64,000 bases of DNA from Streptomyces sp. TRM68416. Lineage in GTDB: Bacteria; Actinomycetota; Actinomycetes; Streptomycetales; Streptomycetaceae. This document shows, piece by piece, positions 61,665-64,000 of this stretch. Under the pieces are notes generated by a model. It saw only the letters and a program-made list of their open reading frames with translations, was not told where the DNA came from and did not search any database. Position 1 is the stretch's first letter; the number at the start of each line of letters is the position of its first letter. The translations under genes and the position numbers were made by a program. Location: positions 124,001-188,000 of the forward strand of contig NZ_JACVWU010000018.1 of the NCBI RefSeq assembly GCF_014596915.1. Reading direction: 5' to 3'.

Positions 61665-62873
61665 ATGAGGTCTGCTCGACTTATCGCCGTACTGCTGCTT
61701 GCTTCCGTCCTGGGCACCGCCTGCGCGGCGACCGGGGCCGACGGTCGTGCCATGGCTCGCGCGCTGCCGCCCGACGCCGAGTTCACCCACCCCGGTGTGC
61801 TCGTCAACAAGGCCCAGTTGGACGCCGTACGGAAGAACACCACCGCCGGGAAGCAGCCATGGCTGAAGGCGTACCTCGCGATGCGGGACAGCAAGTACGG
61901 GGCGTACAAGTACCGTGCGGAGCCGTACGAGACCGTCTCCTGCCCCGCCGGGGACGAGCCGGGGCGCGGGTGTCTGCAGGAGCGCGACGACGCCATCGCC
62001 GCGTACACGCAGGCGCTGCTGTTCACGGTGACCGGCAAGCAGCAGCACGCCGTGAAGGCCAGGGAGATCATGGACGCCTGGTCGGCGAAGCTGAAGGGGC
62101 ACACGGAGGAGAACGCGGGGCTCCAGGCGGGGTGGGCGGGCTCCACCTGGGCGCGGGCCGCCGAGATCGTCCGGCACAGCGAGGGCGCGGGCTGGCCCGC
62201 CGACCGCGTACGCCGCTTCGAGAACATGCTCCGCACCGCCTACCTCCCCGAACTGACCAAGAAGGTCCCGGACTTCAACGGCAACTGGGACCTGGTCATG
62301 ACCGACGCGGCCATCGGCATCGCCGTCTTCCTCGACGACCGCGAGACCTTCGCCCACGCCCTGGAACGCTTCCGCGAGCGCGTGCCCGCGTACTTCTACC
62401 TGGAGAAGGACGGCAAACTGCCGCTCACCCCGGCCGGATCGGGTGTCGACACCCCGCAGAAGCTCGCCGCGTTCTGGTTCCGGCAGGGGACCTACAAGGA
62501 CGGCGTCTCCCAGGAGACCTGCCGCAACTTCCAGCACGTCGGCTACGCCCTCGCCGCCACCGCCCACATCGCCGAGACCGCCTGGCACCAGGGCGTCGAC
62601 CTCTACGGCGAGGTCGAGGACCGGCTCAAGGCCGCCCTGGAACTCCACTCCCGCCACCAGCTGGGCGAGCCCGCGCCGGCCTGGCTGTGCGGCGGGAAGA
62701 TCCGGCGGACCATGGGCCCCGACCTGGAGGTCGCCCTCCACCACCTGGAGGGCCGCCGCGACGCCTCCCTGCCGGCCGCCCACAAGCTCGCCGAGACGAC
62801 CCGGCCCGCCGGCACCGACGGCCTCTTCGTCTCCTGGGAGACCCTCACCCACGCGGGCGATCCGGCCGCCTGA
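61665..62873 (+). CDS. secreted alginate-lyase-like lipoprotein
   Basis: A 402-aa protein with a signal peptide ending in a lipobox (VLGTAC, Cys20). The rest is an alpha/alpha-barrel typical of the alginate lyase superfamily (PF05426/PL5-like): HPGVLVNKAQLDAVRKNT, AIAAYTQALLFTVTGKQQHA, then NGNWDLVMTDAAIGIAVFLD and QETCRNFQHVGYALAATAHI. It probably cleaves a polyuronate outside the cell; the substrate is uncertain. The ATG at 61665 is 20 nt after CGGAGGG. Confidence 0.87.
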   Translation: MRSARLIAVLLLASVLGTACAATGADGRAMARALPPDAEFTHPGVLVNKAQLDAVRKNTTAGKQPWLKAYLAMRDSKYGAYKYRAEPYETVSCPAGDEPGRGCLQERDDAIAAYTQALLFTVTGKQQHAVKAREIMDAWSAKLKGHTEENAGLQAGWAGSTWARAAEIVRHSEGAGWPADRVRRFENMLRTAYLPELTKKVPDFNGNWDLVMTDAAIGIAVFLDDRETFAHALERFRERVPAYFYLEKDGKLPLTPAGSGVDTPQKLAAFWFRQGTYKDGVSQETCRNFQHVGYALAATAHIAETAWHQGVDLYGEVEDRLKAALELHSRHQLGEPAPAWLCGGKIRRTMGPDLEVALHHLEGRRDASLPAAHKLAETTRPAGTDGLFVSWETLTHAGDPAA

Positions 62874-62923
62874 GAAACCGATGTGCTTTGTGACCTGCGG
62901 ATGGCGTACTATGGAATCACCGA

Positions 62924-62997
62924 CGCGGGGTGGAGCAGCTCGGTAGCTCGCTGGGCTCATAACCCAGAGGTCGCAGGTTCAAATCCTGTCCCCGCTA
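62924..62997 (+). tRNA. tRNA-fMet (CAT), initiator
   Basis: A 74-nt cloverleaf. The first acceptor position is an unpaired C-T, and three G-C pairs (GGG/CCC) flank the loop CTCATAA. Both are marks of the initiator tRNA. The anticodon is CAT. No CCA is encoded. Confidence 0.96.
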
Positions 62998-63004
62998 CTG
63001 AAGG

Positions 63005-63046
63005 CCGAGGGCCGGAATCCGAAAGGGTTCCGGCCCTCGGTGTTTT
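63005..63046 (+). terminator. terminator after tRNA-fMet
   Basis: CCGAGGGCCGGAATCC (63005-63020) pairs with GGGTTCCGGCCCTCGG (63025-63040) with one G-T or offset pair around GAAA, followed by TGTTTT. It is a strong intrinsic terminator. Confidence 0.88.
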
Positions 63047-63161
63047 CCCGCACAGCTCTGTCCATGCCCGCCCTTGGTCATCCGGTCGGCCCTCACCGCT
63101 CGCCGCCCGCCCCCGCTCCGGGAACCCTGGACGGACGGGACGGTGACCGCCGAGGGCGGGC

Positions 63162-64000
63162 GTGCATGGCGGGAGACGACTGGTGCGGCCTGGGCCTGGT
63201 GGCGACGCGGACGAGCAGGAGTCCTACGTCGGCCCCCGCCCCGGCGAGCGGCGGCGCATCTCGTACGTGCGTGCCGTCGTCCGGGTGCTCCCGGCCCTGC
63301 TCATCGTCGGCGGGGGCATCTACGACTACAACACCCCGGAGACCTACTCCGCGGCCCCCTTCTTCACCGCCGCACCCCTGGTCGCCGCCCCGCTGTACTC
63401 GCGCCGCGGCACCGTCCTCACGGGCGTGCTGGCGGTCCTCGTCGTCCTCGGGGTGCACATCAGGTTCGGCATCCTCTTCGACGTGGGGGCGGTCACCGAG
63501 CTGGTCACCGTGGTGACGGTCGCCGTCCTGGCCGTCCTCATCAACCAGCTCGTGCGCCGCAGCGGCGAACGGCTCGCCTCCGCCCGCCAGATCGCCGAGG
63601 CCACCCAACGCGCCGTTCTGCCCCGGCCCGACGACCGGATCGGCGGCCTCGACATCGCGGCCTGCTACGAGGCCGCGCAGGCCGACGCGCTCATCGGCGG
63701 CGACCTGTACGCGGTGCAGGACACCCCGCACGGCGTACGGCTCATGGTCGGCGACGTACGCGGCAAGGGGATGGGCGCGGTGGCCGCCGTGGCCGTCCTC
63801 ATCGGAGCCTTCAGGGAGGCCGCCGAACAGGAGGCGAGCCTGGAAGGGCTCGCGCAGCGGCTGGAGCGGGCCCTGGCGCGCGAAGGCACCCGGCGTGAAA
63901 GCGCCGACGCCCGCGACGACTTCGACGCCGTCGACGCCTTCGAGGGGTTCACCACCGCCGTCCTCGCCGAGATCCCGCACGGCGAGGGGATCGTGCGGAT
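63162..64000 (+). CDS. membrane PP2C/SpoIIE-type phosphatase (3' part outside window)
   Basis: The first 279 codons of a longer gene. From the GTG at 63162 (an in-frame stop lies at 63144) the N-terminus has three or four hydrophobic segments (VRVLPALLIVGGGIYDYN, TGVLAVLVVLGVHI, VTVVTVAVLAVLI). The start of a SpoIIE/PP2C domain follows: IGGLDIAACYEAAQADALIG, then LMVGDVRGKGMGAVAAVAVL with metal-binding Asp. This is a common streptomycete family that dephosphorylates anti-sigma antagonists. The usual window-edge caution applies; other GTG starts (63183) are possible. Confidence 0.85.
   Translation, partial: MHGGRRLVRPGPGGDADEQESYVGPRPGERRRISYVRAVVRVLPALLIVGGGIYDYNTPETYSAAPFFTAAPLVAAPLYSRRGTVLTGVLAVLVVLGVHIRFGILFDVGAVTELVTVVTVAVLAVLINQLVRRSGERLASARQIAEATQRAVLPRPDDRIGGLDIAACYEAAQADALIGGDLYAVQDTPHGVRLMVGDVRGKGMGAVAAVAVLIGAFREAAEQEASLEGLAQRLERALAREGTRRESADARDDFDAVDAFEGFTTAVLAEIPHGEGIVR

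Overview
The window is high-GC actinobacterial DNA and almost certainly Streptomyces. Gene density, GTG/TTG starts, bldA-type TTA rarity, SARP regulators and the housekeeping set all fit. Its outer parts are ordinary chromosome core and its middle is a biosynthetic island. No strain name can be read from the sequence.

1-2426: the 5' part of an HrpA-type RNA helicase (leftward, cut by the window edge), a terminator, then tRNA-Phe and tRNA-Asp. 41921-42249: a second tRNA-Phe and tRNA-Asp in the same orientation, followed by tRNA-Glu. Between the two tRNA pairs lies a 38.7 kb gene cluster (3128-41792), so the island looks inserted at a tRNA locus with duplication of the pair. No integrase gene is visible.

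The island encodes a type II polyketide pathway. The leftward operon KS-alpha, chain-length factor, ACP, asparagine-synthetase-like amidotransferase has the order of oxyABCD and predicts a malonamate starter unit. An AT, a didomain aromatase/cyclase, a PF04199 cyclase, an SDR ketoreductase, a flavin monooxygenase, an ABM-type oxygenase, an NTF2-fold protein, an acyl-CoA-dehydrogenase-like oxygenase, an O-methyltransferase and an acyl-CoA ligase complete the aglycone set. Seven sugar genes (thymidylyltransferase, 4,6-dehydratase, 2,3-dehydratase, 3-ketoreductase, [2Fe-2S]/PLP 3-dehydratase, 3,5-epimerase, 4-ketoreductase) make up a full route to an NDP-2,3,6-trideoxyhexose such as L-rhodinose, and five GT-B glycosyltransferases attach the sugars. 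A KSIII-like protein whose Cys116 and His295 coincide with the catalytic residues I recall for CerJ points to the cervimycin pathway or a very close relative, where it would esterify the sugar chain with malonyl-type units. Export and control are assigned to a DHA2 efflux pump with a divergent PadR regulator, a small SARP, a large SARP-NB-ARC-TPR protein and an orphan LuxR-type response regulator that lacks the phospho-acceptor Asp and carries a TTA codon. Paired heptamers 11 bp apart (TCGAAnn type) lie before at least five cluster promoters.

42330-64000: core and accessory chromosome. It holds a membrane metallophosphoesterase, a zincin-like peptidase, a lipoprotein, a DEAD-box helicase with an Arg/Gly-rich repeat tail, a secreted FG-GAP protein, tRNA-Lys, two small secreted proteins of unknown family, a lipoprotein, a DUF389 membrane protein, a KhtTU-like K+/H+ antiporter, and an unknown membrane/soluble protein pair sharing a motif. 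These are followed by a MarR-controlled riboflavin-type module (GTP cyclohydrolase II plus a domain-swapped RibD), a secreted alginate-lyase-like lipoprotein, tRNA-fMet and a partial PP2C/SpoIIE phosphatase cut by the right edge.
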